From contig JAVBMJ010000047.1 in assembly GCA_031552535.1 (NCBI GenBank), forward strand, positions 1 through 64,000: a stretch of DNA of 64,000 nucleotides, in the 5' to 3' direction. The DNA is from JAVBMJ01 sp031552535. GTDB taxonomy: Bacteria; Bacteroidota; Bacteroidia; Bacteroidales; Rikenellaceae. Of the stretch, positions 1 to 9,799 are shown one piece after another. Position numbers and translations under genes: made by a program. The stretch's first letter is position 1; each line of letters opens with the position of its first letter. The notes beneath the pieces were generated by a model. It had not been told where the DNA came from, did not search any database, and saw nothing but the letters and a program-made list of their open reading frames with translations.

Positions 1-140
1 CATATCGCTGACTGACAAAACCCCGATCCGGGACTTATTCGACAAATCGAATCTCAACTATCTCAAAGAACCTGATGGCTCCGGTGAGCCAAATTTGTTT
101 AACTTTTAAGCGTCCAATTTTTTAGTGGACAGTAGTGACA
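1..140 (+). mobile_element. Right end of an insertion sequence (IS4-like), truncated by the window edge
   Basis: The end of a transposase-like reading frame (stop at 107-109) is followed by TTTTAGTGGACAGTAGTG (120-137). This resembles the terminal inverted repeat of the small element at 55844-56152, which has an 18-bp terminal repeat and a 9-bp target duplication. The 9-bp duplication size is known for the IS4 family, so I infer an IS4-like element. Its left part lies outside the window. Bases 149-187 just outside it are a shrunken copy of the palindromic repeat family described elsewhere. Confidence 0.6.
2..109 (+). CDS. Transposase, C-terminal fragment (partial)
   Basis: The open frame enters from the left edge and ends at TAA 107-109. 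It encodes 35 residues with the pieces LTDKTPIRDLFDKSN and GEPNLFNF before the stop. A tail ending in an LFxF-like motif just inside the element end is what I recall for Bacteroidetes IS4-type (DUF4372) transposases, but the fragment is too short to be certain. The stop lies about 30 bp inside the inferred element end, as expected for an IS transposase. The catalytic part is outside the window. Confidence 0.5.
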   Translation: MSLTDKTPIRDLFDKSNLNYLKEPDGSGEPNLFNF

Positions 141-239
141 CATTACCTGAATTCATTAATCCCGTTAACAGATCCAAACAGCTTATAATTTCCCGGAATA
201 ATTCCGTTTGTGGCCCTGCGAGGTGCGTCCGCCATTCAA

Positions 240-902
240 CTACCACGTTACCGGCTCCTTGCCCTGCGATTCGAGGTAGGCATTGGCCTGCGAAAAGTGC
301 CGGCAACCAAGGAATCCCCTGTGGGCCGACAGCGGCGAAGGATGAACCGTTTGCAACACACAATTGCAGCCAGGATCGACCGCCGCCCCCTTGCGCTGGG
401 CGTAAGTTCCCCAAAGCATATACACCACTCCGGACTTGCGCTGTGCGACGGCCGCGACGACCGCATCGGTGAAACGCTCCCAGCCGTGCCCCGCGTGCGA
501 CGTGGGTTCCCCCTCGCGCACGGTAAGCACAGCATTCAACAACAGCACTCCCTGTTCCGCCCAACGGTCGAGGTTGCCGCTCAACGGTATCGGCGCCCCC
601 ACATCGTCGTGCACCTCCTTGAAAATATTTTGCAGTGAAGGCGGAAACCTCACCCCGTCACCCACCGAAAAACACAACCCGTTGGCCTGCCCCGGCCCGT
701 GGTAAGGGTCCTGCCCGATGATCACCACCTTCAGGCTGTCGAACGGGCATTTGTCGAACGAACGGAAAATATTACGCCCCGCAGGATACACCTTGTGCGC
801 CGAATACTCGCTCTTGACAAACGACACCAGCGCCCCGAAATAGTCCTTTCCGAACTCATCGCCCAGAATCGCCTTCCAATCCGAAGCTATATTTACATCC
901 AT
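240..902 (-). CDS. ung: Uracil-DNA glycosylase (family 1)
   Basis: The product removes uracil from DNA as the first step of base-excision repair in the cytoplasm. The 220-residue protein carries the family-1 active-site motif GQDPYHGPGQANGL, where the first Asp is the water-activating residue, and the DNA-intercalation motif HPSPLSAHRGF near the C-terminus. Length matches the usual 220-230 residues. The ATG at 902 gives MDVNIASDW, a normal short N-terminus. It is transcribed leftwards as a single gene, with an IS end downstream and a repeat-filled spacer upstream. Confidence 0.96.
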   Translation of the reverse strand: MDVNIASDWKAILGDEFGKDYFGALVSFVKSEYSAHKVYPAGRNIFRSFDKCPFDSLKVVIIGQDPYHGPGQANGLCFSVGDGVRFPPSLQNIFKEVHDDVGAPIPLSGNLDRWAEQGVLLLNAVLTVREGEPTSHAGHGWERFTDAVVAAVAQRKSGVVYMLWGTYAQRKGAAVDPGCNCVLQTVHPSPLSAHRGFLGCRHFSQANAYLESQGKEPVTW

Positions 903-1225
903 CTTTTATAGGTTATGTATTAGAGTCTGTCCAAATTTCCTACGGAAAATCAAACAGTTTCTTAGCAATAATACGTTCTCCAACTGCGACTTTTTGCAAA
1001 AAGTCGCCCAAAAATCTTCAGGAAGTGCTGTCGCACTTCTTTATTACGGTAAGGGGGCAGGTTTTCCCTGCGGGCTATGTTCCAGGGACACAAAAGACGA
1101 TTGTCAAACAAAAGTACGTTTGAATCATCTTTCGGGTCCCCGGAACGCTCCCTTGCGGGAGCAAAACCTGGACGCATAGCGTCTTTTGGCAGGACTTCGT
1201 TTAGACTGCCGCTATAGAACTACAC
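903..1225. other. Repeat-containing spacer between ung and the macroglobulin gene
   Basis: No gene is supported here; the small ORFs on both strands have no recognisable features. It holds a mini palindrome (923-961), a small hairpin GAAGTGC-TGTC-GCACTTC (about 1023-1040) whose surroundings resemble a stretch near 21139-21165, and a copy of the short GACGC-AT-AGCGTC palindrome (1166-1189) that recurs elsewhere in the window. Confidence 0.6.
920..964. repeat. Mini palindromic element (M1) with TTA target duplication
   Basis: GAGTCTG at the left and CAGTTTC at the right enclose a 39-bp near-palindrome (923-961) centred on TTTCC-TACG-GAAAA. It is flanked on both sides by TTA. The termini match those of the 160-bp palindromic family, so this looks like an internally deleted or minimal member. 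Confidence 0.7.
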
Positions 1226-4200
1226 CTATTGCGCAACCACTTCCGTATGCGATGCAGCGGTACGGGCTACCGTTTGCGGATCGTACATCGCTTCGCACTG
1301 CACGGCGGGCATTATGTAAGAACCTGCGTATACGGCCTGCAAGCGTACGGCGAACTGCTTGCGCTCGCCGCGTTTGAGGTCGAAGTAGGTCATCACGCGG
1401 TCGTCGCGGATATCGCGGTATGTATACGGCACGCGTTTGGTCGCGCCACGGTCGCGGCTTGTGCCGCTGTCAGGCTCTTCCACCGCCGCTCCGTCGTCGG
1501 CCGCCGAACCCGCCATGCGGTCGTTGTAGATCTCCCAACCCGAAGGCATGATATGCGTTAGGGCCATGTCGCGGTAATCAGTGGTGCCGCCGGTGTTGAC
1601 CACGGTGACCGTAGCGGTGAACTCCGTACCCTGCGCAAGTCGCGAGGGGTCGATGCGGCGCCCCGCCAGGTCGCTGTACGCAACCTCCAGCGTGAGGTTG
1701 CGGGCCAATGCCGGTGAGTTGTCGACGAGTGGCGTATACTTCGACGTGAGGCTCGCAAACACCTCGCCTTTGCCCTCATTGGAAACCACTACATTACCCG
1801 ATGATCCTGACGGCAAAAGGGTCTGGTATCCGGCGCGGGCGCTCTTTATCGCCTTTTGCTGCTTGCTGTCCACTGCCCATTCCACATCGATGGCTCCCGG
1901 CGACAGTTTCGAGGCGAGGCGCCCCATCGCCACCAGCGAGAATGCCGTGCTCTGCGTACTGAACCACTCTTCGCGCCCGAGATTTTCCGACACCGTGCGG
2001 GCCTGCTTCATGGCTCCTTCCAGGTCGCCCGTCAGCACCATCGTTTCGAGGATCATGGCCACGTCGCGGTCGGGCGAACCATAGGTGTGGTCATTGCCGC
2101 CGTAGGTCTCTACCGTTGTTTTGGCGTTCCATACCAATTCCCTGGCCACCTTTGTTTTACCCACCACGGCATACGCGGCAGAGAGCCTCCACAGCGCCTG
2201 CACCGACACGTCGCCGCCCTCCTTCATGCGGTTCATGGCTCCCATCTCAGGAGCCGACGCCAGCGCCAGGGTATAGAGGCGGTAGGCTTGCGACAGGTCG
2301 GAGAGGTAATAGCGGTAAGGACCTGTGTTGTTTTTACCGGCCGGCACCCAGCTTTGCGCCGCGCGGCGCTGGTAGTTCTTCCAGCGGTCGATCACCGCAC
2401 CGTTTACCTCGTAGCCATGCTCCCGTGCCTCCAGCAGGAAGTTGCCGGCATAGGAGGTCACCCAGTCGTTGACATCGCTGTGCCCGGGCCAGAATGTGAA
2501 CCCTCCGCCGGGCAATTGCCGCGAATAGAGCTGGCGGATCGCCTCGCGTACATTTTTCTTCACCGACTCTTCCTCCTGTTTCGACAGGTCGCGGAACGTG
2601 GAGGCATAAAGCAACGGGAACGCCTTTGAGGTGATCTGCTCCGAACAGTAGTGGCTGTAGCTGTCGAGGAAGTCGTAGCGGCGGCTCAGGTCTACCGACG
2701 GCATCCGCGACAGGTCGAGTTTCGACCAGCTTTCGCTCGTGTTTCCCTCGCTGCGCGGGATATCTAACGAAACCGACGCTCCCGGTGCGATCATCCGCTC
2801 CGAGATCGACGTTACCGGTGGATTTGGGTTGCGTATTTCGATCTCTATGGTTTCGACGGTAGTGATATTGCCGCACGAGGCGGTTATTTTCACCCTCTCC
2901 ACTCCCGGCACCGGGCCCGCTTCCAGGGGCAGCGTGACTATCTTGTCGCCCGGTGCGGGGAACGGCACGCTGCGCGACGCCCCGGCAGTAGCCTTCAGCA
3001 ATCCGGTGGTTTCGACCCTGACCGTAACGTTCTTCACTTCAGGCTCCATCGCGAACACGTTGACCGGCATCGACACCTTGTCCGTGACGCTGATCGTGCG
3101 CGGCAACGTAGGCAGTATCATCAGCGGCGAACGCACCGGAACGGCTTTCTCGGCACATCCGTAAGCGCCGTCGCCTGCCGCCACGACCATCGCACGTACC
3201 GAACCTACGTACATCGGCAGCGTTATTTTATGTTCGTTCTTCGAACCTCTGCCAAGCGAGAACGGTCCCAGCACTATCGAGACCGGCTTAAAACGGTTGG
3301 CGCGTTGCCCACCGGGATTCATCTCGTCGCCGCCGCCGATGCCGAGCAGCGAGCCTGTTTTGGCTCCCAGGGCGCCTATAACCGCGTCGAACATATCCCA
3401 TGTACGCACTCCGAGCGCTTCGCGTGCCAGAAATTCGTTACGCGGATTGGGGGTACGGAAATTGGTGAGGTCCAGCAGGCCCTCGTCGACGATGGCCACC
3501 ATGTAGTTCATCGGCTTTCCGGACGTTTCGGTGACTTTCAGCGTGAAACTCTTCTCAGGCCTCAGCACCTCGGGCATCGTGATAACGGGCTTCAACTCCG
3601 AATTCTTGTTCGTTACCTCCACCGGCAGTACGCCATATAGTCTTATCGGAAGGCTGTTGGCGGTCTGTCCGTGCGGTTGCAACAGGCTGATATGGATATA
3701 AAAATTGGGCGCCATATCGGCCGTGACCTTAAAGGTGTATTTCGTATCGCTGCCAGACGAGGCGTCGACCCACGTTTTCGATATGATCCGCGAGCCGTTT
3801 TCCAACGACACGAGGGCCCGGCCGCCGGGTGACGTGGGTATCATAGCTGTTACCGTCTCGCCGACGCTGTAGGAGGTCTTGTCGGTCGAGAAAGTCAGCA
3901 TCGTCACGCCGCTCGGGTCGCTCTTTTCAGAGCGCCCCCTCCAACTCGGCCAATCGACATACACGATCTGCCCGGTGGCGTGGCCGCTTTGAGGATTGCG
4001 GACATAGACCAGGTAGCGGCCCCAGTCGGGATAGTCGATGCGCATGCCTATCGACCCCTTACCAGTCGACGCGGTGCTTAGCGTGCCGCTCTTTACGGGT
4101 TCGACCGAACCGGAGTTGACATACGAGTCGAGGTTGTCGTCCGGCGAACTATCCCACCACCAGTTCCAGTTCAGTTTATATATCTTGTATTCGAGGCCCT

Positions 4201-6853
4201 GCTGGGGGACCGGTTTACCGGCGGGCGTGAGCGTAACCACATCAAAGGAGTAATCTTTGTCCGTCTCCATCCATGATCCGCGTTTCTGGTTGACGTTCAG
4301 TCCCACATAGCTCGCAAAAGGCGAGAATGGGATCGAGCGGTTATAGATGCTCACATCTCCGCCCGGCTCCATAACCTGACAGACGATATCTGCCCTGAGC
4401 ATTCCGGGCGCGTTCCTGGCCGCGGGGACCTTGAAGTTGAACGAAGCCTTACCCTCGTCGCTCAGAGACCCGCTGAATATGTCGGTCGACGAAGAAGAGA
4501 ATTCCGACGCCGGATTATTGAACGAATAAGAGTCGTAGCCGGCGAATTGGGTATTGACCTTGTTAAGCGTCATCTCGACCGAAGCCTTCAGGCCGCGGGC
4601 CGTGGCCCCCATGAGCCACCTCGACGAAAGTTCGCTACGAAAGTCGCCTTTCGACGCGTCGATACGGTCCGCAGGCAGCGAGAGATCGATCTTCAGGCGG
4701 TTGGGCTTTATGGTCTCCACGCGCAGCGATTTGTGGAACGTGGCTCCCCCGACCTTGATATAGCCGTTCCACACCCCGGTCGGATCGTCGGCATGTGTCG
4801 GTATGTCGAACCGGCAGAACAATCCCTTGCCCAGCGTCGTCACCTGGCGGGTGTAGAACTGGCCGCGCGGGTTGAACACTTCCATCGTAACAGGATGGTT
4901 TTCCGGAATTTCAGCTCCACGGCGTTCGAGGATGAAACCCAAATGTATAGTGTCGCCCGGACGCCAAACACCGCGTTCGCCGAAAGCGAAACCTTTAAGG
5001 CCTTTATCAACCCGCTTGCCGCCCACATCGAAACGCGTCAACTGGTTCTGCTCGTTGTCGGTGACCCTGAGGTAGGTCTTGTACCCTCCCGACGAAGCGA
5101 CTACCACGAATGGAACACCTTTTATGTCGAATGTGGTAAAGCCTTCACTGTCGGTCTTACCTTCGCCCAACGGCTGCAACTGGAAATTGTATGCCGTGAC
5201 CGTGGCGTCGCCTGCGGGTTTGGCGCTGACTATGTCGGTTACTACGACGTTAAGTTTACGGTCGGTGCCGCTCTTGACTATCAACCCGAGGTTCGAAGCC
5301 AACACATTGCACTCCACGCGCCGCTCCGAAAGCATGTAATAGGTCGGCTTGCAGGGATTGTCGCGGTCGCGCCAGTTGTATTCGTCCCAGTTGTAATCGT
5401 CGCCGCTCCAGTAGTAGGTTTGCGGGCGATCCCATTCGGCTTCCTCTTCTTCGTTCAGCGTGCCGCCTGATTCGAGTTTCACGAGCCCTTCACCGGCCTG
5501 CGCTATCGCCGCGTCGCCGCAAGGGTAGGTGGAGTAGTCGCGTTTGAACGAGAACTGTATGTTATATATGGCTCCCTTCTGGCGGTTTACCAACTCCGAC
5601 AGGTCGAGGCGGAACTCCTGCCAGGTGTCAGGTTTACGCGAAATGTCCCCGTCGAGCCTCAGCGTTTTGCGGAACACCAGCCTTCCGGAGCGCCTCAACT
5701 CGTCCGACCCGCCGAGAGTGTTGGTCTGCAGGAACATCAACACATTGTTCTCATATATCTGTATGACCCGCACGTCGACCGCACGCAGATTGACGGCGCG
5801 GAACGGAAGTATCAGGTTCTTCGCATCGGGCATAATGCTGCCCGGAAAAGGCAATTCGACGGCAGGTTTCAGCGATTCGGTTACGAAGCTGAACGTATGG
5901 CTTTCTCCGAGGCTGCCGCCTTTGGCATTGCGGATGCTGCGGTCGACATTGAGCGTTACCCCTGCCGAAGAACCACGCTCGAAGAACAATGTCACCCGGT
6001 TATCCTCGGTCTGTGTAACGAATTCCCCCACCCCTTCGAGTTCCACCAACCCCTGCATATCCTGCAGGGGGTCCAGCGGATCTGAAAAAGTAACCTGTAT
6101 GCCATACTCGGGGTGGCTCACCAGCCGTGCATCGAGCACCACGAAGGGTTCAAGGGCCGGTATGACGACCTGCTGTTCAATGATCTTGTCTATCTTTACC
6201 TTATGGCCATCGGCTTTCACCGTCAGCGTCTGCTGTTCCCCGGTACGGCCTACGGCCCCGAATGTAAATGTAAAACGGGTGCCCTCACCCTCCGGCTCCA
6301 CCGCCGGGACTCCCACACCGTCCATCGACAGCAACGCCGCCACATCTTCGGCCCTGACCGGTTCGCTTAACAGCAACGTGCCGCCAATGACCGCCTCCCC
6401 CGGTTTGTCCTGCGAAACGAAGGCCGGCATGACTTCCAGCGAGAAATCGCGCTCCTGAACCCGGAACGAGAACTCAAAAGTTTCGAGCCCCTTCTCAATC
6501 TGTATCACCCGGCCTATATTGAACGACGCGTTATAGAGTTTACCCTCTTTCAGCGCACCTTCCTCAGGCACGAACTCTACGGTGGTATTGTCGATCCAAT
6601 AGGCCTTTCCCTTGAGCGACGGGGAGAATCTGAACAGTTTATCTTTAACAGGAGCGTTGAGTTCGACTCCTGAAACGGGCTGCGCCAACTGCACGCGGAT
6701 TGTCGATCCCGCCGATACGATGCCTCCCGTGTAGGCTGTTATGTACGGGGCGAATTCGGCTTTCGGCACTATCTCGCTACGGGACGAACATCCCGTGGAT
6801 ACTGCAGCGATGAGTATTGCAAAAACGCAAAGGAGCAATTTAGGGCCTCTCAT
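1226..6853 (-). CDS. Alpha-2-macroglobulin family lipoprotein with thioester motif
   Basis: This very large (1875 residues) surface or periplasmic lipoprotein is of the bacterial alpha-2-macroglobulin type, thought to trap proteases. The N-terminus is a lipoprotein signal ending STGC. Many beta-sandwich (MG) modules follow. The A2M-N segment is seen at about residue 625 (GERGVWRPGDTIHLG). The thioester motif CSEQ lies at residues 1403-1406 in the context YCSEQITSKAFPLL, and the alpha/alpha thioester domain runs to about 1700. Cys1403 and Gln1406 are positioned to form the thioester, so trapping by covalent bond should be possible. In Proteobacteria such genes often sit beside pbpC, but no penicillin-binding protein is present in this window. 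The gene is divergent from the next one, with overlapping promoters. Confidence 0.93.
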   Translation of the reverse strand: MRGPKLLLCVFAILIAAVSTGCSSRSEIVPKAEFAPYITAYTGGIVSAGSTIRVQLAQPVSGVELNAPVKDKLFRFSPSLKGKAYWIDNTTVEFVPEEGALKEGKLYNASFNIGRVIQIEKGLETFEFSFRVQERDFSLEVMPAFVSQDKPGEAVIGGTLLLSEPVRAEDVAALLSMDGVGVPAVEPEGEGTRFTFTFGAVGRTGEQQTLTVKADGHKVKIDKIIEQQVVIPALEPFVVLDARLVSHPEYGIQVTFSDPLDPLQDMQGLVELEGVGEFVTQTEDNRVTLFFERGSSAGVTLNVDRSIRNAKGGSLGESHTFSFVTESLKPAVELPFPGSIMPDAKNLILPFRAVNLRAVDVRVIQIYENNVLMFLQTNTLGGSDELRRSGRLVFRKTLRLDGDISRKPDTWQEFRLDLSELVNRQKGAIYNIQFSFKRDYSTYPCGDAAIAQAGEGLVKLESGGTLNEEEEAEWDRPQTYYWSGDDYNWDEYNWRDRDNPCKPTYYMLSERRVECNVLASNLGLIVKSGTDRKLNVVVTDIVSAKPAGDATVTAYNFQLQPLGEGKTDSEGFTTFDIKGVPFVVVASSGGYKTYLRVTDNEQNQLTRFDVGGKRVDKGLKGFAFGERGVWRPGDTIHLGFILERRGAEIPENHPVTMEVFNPRGQFYTRQVTTLGKGLFCRFDIPTHADDPTGVWNGYIKVGGATFHKSLRVETIKPNRLKIDLSLPADRIDASKGDFRSELSSRWLMGATARGLKASVEMTLNKVNTQFAGYDSYSFNNPASEFSSSSTDIFSGSLSDEGKASFNFKVPAARNAPGMLRADIVCQVMEPGGDVSIYNRSIPFSPFASYVGLNVNQKRGSWMETDKDYSFDVVTLTPAGKPVPQQGLEYKIYKLNWNWWWDSSPDDNLDSYVNSGSVEPVKSGTLSTASTGKGSIGMRIDYPDWGRYLVYVRNPQSGHATGQIVYVDWPSWRGRSEKSDPSGVTMLTFSTDKTSYSVGETVTAMIPTSPGGRALVSLENGSRIISKTWVDASSGSDTKYTFKVTADMAPNFYIHISLLQPHGQTANSLPIRLYGVLPVEVTNKNSELKPVITMPEVLRPEKSFTLKVTETSGKPMNYMVAIVDEGLLDLTNFRTPNPRNEFLAREALGVRTWDMFDAVIGALGAKTGSLLGIGGGDEMNPGGQRANRFKPVSIVLGPFSLGRGSKNEHKITLPMYVGSVRAMVVAAGDGAYGCAEKAVPVRSPLMILPTLPRTISVTDKVSMPVNVFAMEPEVKNVTVRVETTGLLKATAGASRSVPFPAPGDKIVTLPLEAGPVPGVERVKITASCGNITTVETIEIEIRNPNPPVTSISERMIAPGASVSLDIPRSEGNTSESWSKLDLSRMPSVDLSRRYDFLDSYSHYCSEQITSKAFPLLYASTFRDLSKQEEESVKKNVREAIRQLYSRQLPGGGFTFWPGHSDVNDWVTSYAGNFLLEAREHGYEVNGAVIDRWKNYQRRAAQSWVPAGKNNTGPYRYYLSDLSQAYRLYTLALASAPEMGAMNRMKEGGDVSVQALWRLSAAYAVVGKTKVARELVWNAKTTVETYGGNDHTYGSPDRDVAMILETMVLTGDLEGAMKQARTVSENLGREEWFSTQSTAFSLVAMGRLASKLSPGAIDVEWAVDSKQQKAIKSARAGYQTLLPSGSSGNVVVSNEGKGEVFASLTSKYTPLVDNSPALARNLTLEVAYSDLAGRRIDPSRLAQGTEFTATVTVVNTGGTTDYRDMALTHIMPSGWEIYNDRMAGSAADDGAAVEEPDSGTSRDRGATKRVPYTYRDIRDDRVMTYFDLKRGERKQFAVRLQAVYAGSYIMPAVQCEAMYDPQTVARTAASHTEVVAQ

Positions 6854-6875
6854 AACAGCGGTTGTTTTTTATATA

Positions 6876-6921
6876 CAAAAGTATCTTTTTTTTGCAAGTT
6901 GTAATAATTATTTTACATTTG
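6876..6921. promoter_or_regulatory. Divergent Bacteroidetes-type promoters
   Basis: On the plus strand a -33 TTTG (6891-6894) and a -7 TACATTTG (6914-6921) are separated by 19 bp and precede the outer-membrane protein at 6962. On the minus strand TACTTTTG (complement of 6876-6883) fits a -7 box for the macroglobulin gene starting at 6853. Both strands of the same 50 bp are used, so the two envelope genes may influence each other. Confidence 0.65.
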
Positions 6922-6961
6922 CGTTATACAATGTGTTGACAATAACCTAACCGAAAATAGC

Positions 6962-7708
6962 ATGAAAAAGACATTTACTTATTTTACATTGGTGATTGCA
7001 GCGATACTCGTTGCAGGTCAGTCGTTTGCGCAGAATTACAGGGACGCCCGCACTGATGCCGACGACACTTATGTAAGGAAAGAAAGCTGGAAACCCCGCA
7101 AAGCCTACATTAATTTCGGCTATGTAACCCAGGAACTTAAGAATGAGAGCGGCGAAGAGGGATTTAAAAGCGAATACGGTTATTCGCTGAATATGGGAAC
7201 CACTTTCTGGTTGCACAAACCCATCCTCAACCGCCTTACGATCGGTATCGACTGGACTTACCTCGATGTGAACTATGTCGATTACGGCAAACCTGCATTT
7301 ACCGACGGGTCGGATATTTACACATTGAAATATTTCTACCAGGCCGAACTGGGGATGCAGGTCGGCCCGACGGTAGACGTGAGGCTTTTGGGCAATGGCC
7401 GCGGCGGTTTGCACGCCAAGGCTTATGCAAGGTGGGCCCCGAGCGCATCGGCTGTCCTCAACGGCGGTTTCGAAGAGGATGAAAACGCTGAGTTGAACGG
7501 CATTGTCAGCTACTTCAACCAGTTCTATGTGATCGGCGCCAACGTATCGTGGAAAGCGTTCACGGTGGGTTACGAATACCGTTGGGGCAATTCCGAATAC
7601 ACTCACGAGTTGTATAAGGAGGATGGCAATTTCGAATTCGAGAAAATGGACGATACCTCGAAATTGAAAACCTCAAGCAGCCGCATATATGTCGGCTTCC
7701 GTTTCTAA
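6962..7708 (+). CDS. Outer-membrane beta-barrel protein
   Basis: The 248-residue protein has a signal peptide (MKKTFTYFTLVIAAILVAGQ, cleavage probably after SFA). Its body is rich in alternating aromatic and polar strands, such as YVTQEL, YSLNMGTTFWL and FTVGYEYRWG, and ends in YVGFRF. A C-terminal aromatic residue is the usual signal for insertion by the Bam complex. I do not recognise a specific family; it may be a small channel or structural barrel. It has its own promoter and a strong terminator just after the gene, so it is probably monocistronic. Confidence 0.8.
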   Translation: MKKTFTYFTLVIAAILVAGQSFAQNYRDARTDADDTYVRKESWKPRKAYINFGYVTQELKNESGEEGFKSEYGYSLNMGTTFWLHKPILNRLTIGIDWTYLDVNYVDYGKPAFTDGSDIYTLKYFYQAELGMQVGPTVDVRLLGNGRGGLHAKAYARWAPSASAVLNGGFEEDENAELNGIVSYFNQFYVIGANVSWKAFTVGYEYRWGNSEYTHELYKEDGNFEFEKMDDTSKLKTSSSRIYVGFRF

Positions 7709-7740
7709 AAGTTATTACCCTAAAACCTAACCTGATTTCA

Positions 7741-7778
7741 ACCCCGGTTTTGCAAATCTGCAAAACCGGGGTATTTTT
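7741..7778 (+). terminator. Rho-independent terminator
   Basis: A perfect 14-bp stem, ACCCCGGTTTTGCA (7741-7754) and its complement (7759-7772), has a 4-base loop AATC and is followed by a T-rich tract. It lies 33 bp after the stop of the beta-barrel gene. Confidence 0.93.
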
Positions 7779-7829
7779 GTTACTCCGAAGGGCGATGCGC
7801 TTATGATTGTCGTACCGGCAGGCGTACTC

Positions 7830-7880
7830 TAAGAAACTGTTTAAAAACACTTCCCATAGGAGATTTAAACAGTTTCCGAT
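7830..7880. repeat. Mini palindromic element (M2)
   Basis: GAAACTGTTTAAA at 7833 and TTTAAACAGTTTC ending at 7877 form an inverted pair about 45 bp long. The left flank is TAA, the right is CGA, so no clean target duplication is left. It ends 11 bp before the U32 start codon. Confidence 0.6.
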
Positions 7881-7888
7881 ACCATGCG

Positions 7889-9721
7889 ATGAATAAACTG
7901 AAAAAAATAGAACTGCTTGCCCCCGCCCGCAACCTCGATGCGGGGCGTGCGGCGATAGATTGCGGTGCCGATGCCGTTTACATCGGTGCTTCGCGGTTCG
8001 GGGCAAGGGTACAGGCGGGCAATGCGACCGGAGATATAGCCCGCCTGGCGGAATACGCCCACGCGTGGCATGCGAGGGTTTACGTCGCGCTCAACACGCT
8101 TGTCTATGAAGATGAACTGGCGGCGGCCGAACGTCTCGCACGGGAAGTGGTCGCAGCCGGGGCCGATGCGCTGATCGTGCAGGATATGGCTTATCTCGAA
8201 ATGGGGTTGGAAGGGGTGGAATTCCACGCGTCGACACAGGCCTGCGCTTCGACGCCGGAGTTGGTGCGCTTTCTGGGCGACAGCGGGTTTTCGCGCGTGA
8301 TACTGGAGCGCGGGCTTACCCGCGACGATATTTTACGTATCGCAGCAGAGGCTCAGGGAGTGGAGTTGGAGTGCTTTGTCCACGGAGCCATATGCGTCGG
8401 TTACAGCGGCCGGTGTTACATGAGCCGCAGTCTCGGCCCCCGCAGCGGCAACCGCGGCGATTGTGCCCAGCCGTGCCGCCTGCCTTACGATCTACTGGAT
8501 GAGGGCGGGCGCGTAGTCAGCACGGGGAAGCATCTGCTGTCGGTTCGCGACCTGAATCTCTCGGAACACCTGGGGAAGCTGATCGACGCGGGCGTGGGTT
8601 CGTTCAAGATCGAGGGACGGCTCAAGGACACGGTTTATGTACGTAATGTGGTGGCGTGGTACCGGCGCCTGATCGACGAGGAGATAGCCTTGCGCAAGGG
8701 CGTGGAGCGTTCGTCGCACGGGATATCGGATCCCGGATTCGAACCCGACCCGTCGAAGAGTTTCTCACGGGGCGCCACGGATTATTATTTTACGGGAAAA
8801 CGCTCCGGGATGGCCGCCACGGAGACTCCCAAGGCAATGGGACAGCGCGTGGGAAAAGCAATAAAATGCGCGGCAGACAGTTTTGTCCTGCAACCCGGGC
8901 ACGGGCTTGCGGCGGGCGACGGGATATGCTTTTTTGCCGGCGACAGGCTTTCGGGGACGAACGTCAACGGTGTGGATGGCAATACGGTCCAGCCGGCACG
9001 TATTGACGGGATTTTGCCCGGGACAGAGATATTCCGCAACCACGACCATGTGTTTACAAAACTCGTTCGGGAAGGCCGTTCGCGCCGCACGGTAGATGCC
9101 GTGGCCAGGGTTTCGCTTTGGGCCGACCGTGTCATGCTGGAGGTCGGAGATGATTACGGGTTCCGGGCTTCGGCGGCTCTGGAAGGCGGTTTCGACACGG
9201 CCCGCGACCGGCCGGCGGCTTTAAGGGCAATAGAGACGCAGGTGTCGCGCAGCGGCGATACCACATTCAGAATCAAAGACGTAACGATAGAATCACATGG
9301 CGGAGTGCCGTTCGTGCCGGTGTCGGCGCTCAACGGCCTGCGCCGCGAGGCGCTTGCAGGGTTGTCGGCCGCCCGTTCCGCTGGCCGTCCGCGGCCGGCC
9401 AGCGTCGCACGCGACGACCGGGCGGCATACCCCGCCGGGGAGGATGGGCCGTTGCGTAACGTCACCAACTCGTTGGCCGGAGCATTTTATAGCCGTCACG
9501 GCGTAGTGCGGACTTTGGGCAGTCCCGACCTCGACGGGGTTAAAGAGGGTTGTTGCATTATGACCACTCCCTACTGCCTGCGGCGTGAGATGGGCGAATG
9601 CCTGCTCGAAAAACCGCGCCTTAAGGGGCCTCTGAACCTGCGCCGCGACGGGCGTGTGTTCAGGCTTGAGTTCGATTGCACCCATTGCGAAATGAGAATA
9701 TTTTACGGAGGCCGGGAATAA
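7889..9721 (+). CDS. Peptidase U32 family protein (RlhA/YdcP-like)
   Basis: The U32 signature is clear: ERGLTRDDILRIA, ECFVHGAICVGYSGRCYMS, then RSGNRGDCAQPCR at about residues 130-200, with cysteines expected to bind an iron-sulfur cluster. The N-terminus is a TIM-barrel-like start (IELLAPARNLDAGRAAIDCG). The 610-residue length and the long C-terminal half with CIMTTPYCLRREMGEC and DCTHCEMRI resemble the collagenase-like DUF3656-containing branch. E. coli RlhA of this branch hydroxylates 23S rRNA C2501, so an RNA modification role is likely and protease activity unproven. ATG 7889 is preferred because the conserved domain begins immediately. The gene appears single. Confidence 0.88.
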   Translation: MNKLKKIELLAPARNLDAGRAAIDCGADAVYIGASRFGARVQAGNATGDIARLAEYAHAWHARVYVALNTLVYEDELAAAERLAREVVAAGADALIVQDMAYLEMGLEGVEFHASTQACASTPELVRFLGDSGFSRVILERGLTRDDILRIAAEAQGVELECFVHGAICVGYSGRCYMSRSLGPRSGNRGDCAQPCRLPYDLLDEGGRVVSTGKHLLSVRDLNLSEHLGKLIDAGVGSFKIEGRLKDTVYVRNVVAWYRRLIDEEIALRKGVERSSHGISDPGFEPDPSKSFSRGATDYYFTGKRSGMAATETPKAMGQRVGKAIKCAADSFVLQPGHGLAAGDGICFFAGDRLSGTNVNGVDGNTVQPARIDGILPGTEIFRNHDHVFTKLVREGRSRRTVDAVARVSLWADRVMLEVGDDYGFRASAALEGGFDTARDRPAALRAIETQVSRSGDTTFRIKDVTIESHGGVPFVPVSALNGLRREALAGLSAARSAGRPRPASVARDDRAAYPAGEDGPLRNVTNSLAGAFYSRHGVVRTLGSPDLDGVKEGCCIMTTPYCLRREMGECLLEKPRLKGPLNLRRDGRVFRLEFDCTHCEMRIFYGGRE

Positions 9722-9799
9722 CACTCGCCGTCTGACATGCGCCCGGCCATGCCGGTGATGAGATATTTGAAGACTCCATTTGGAGTAAACGACAATTTG

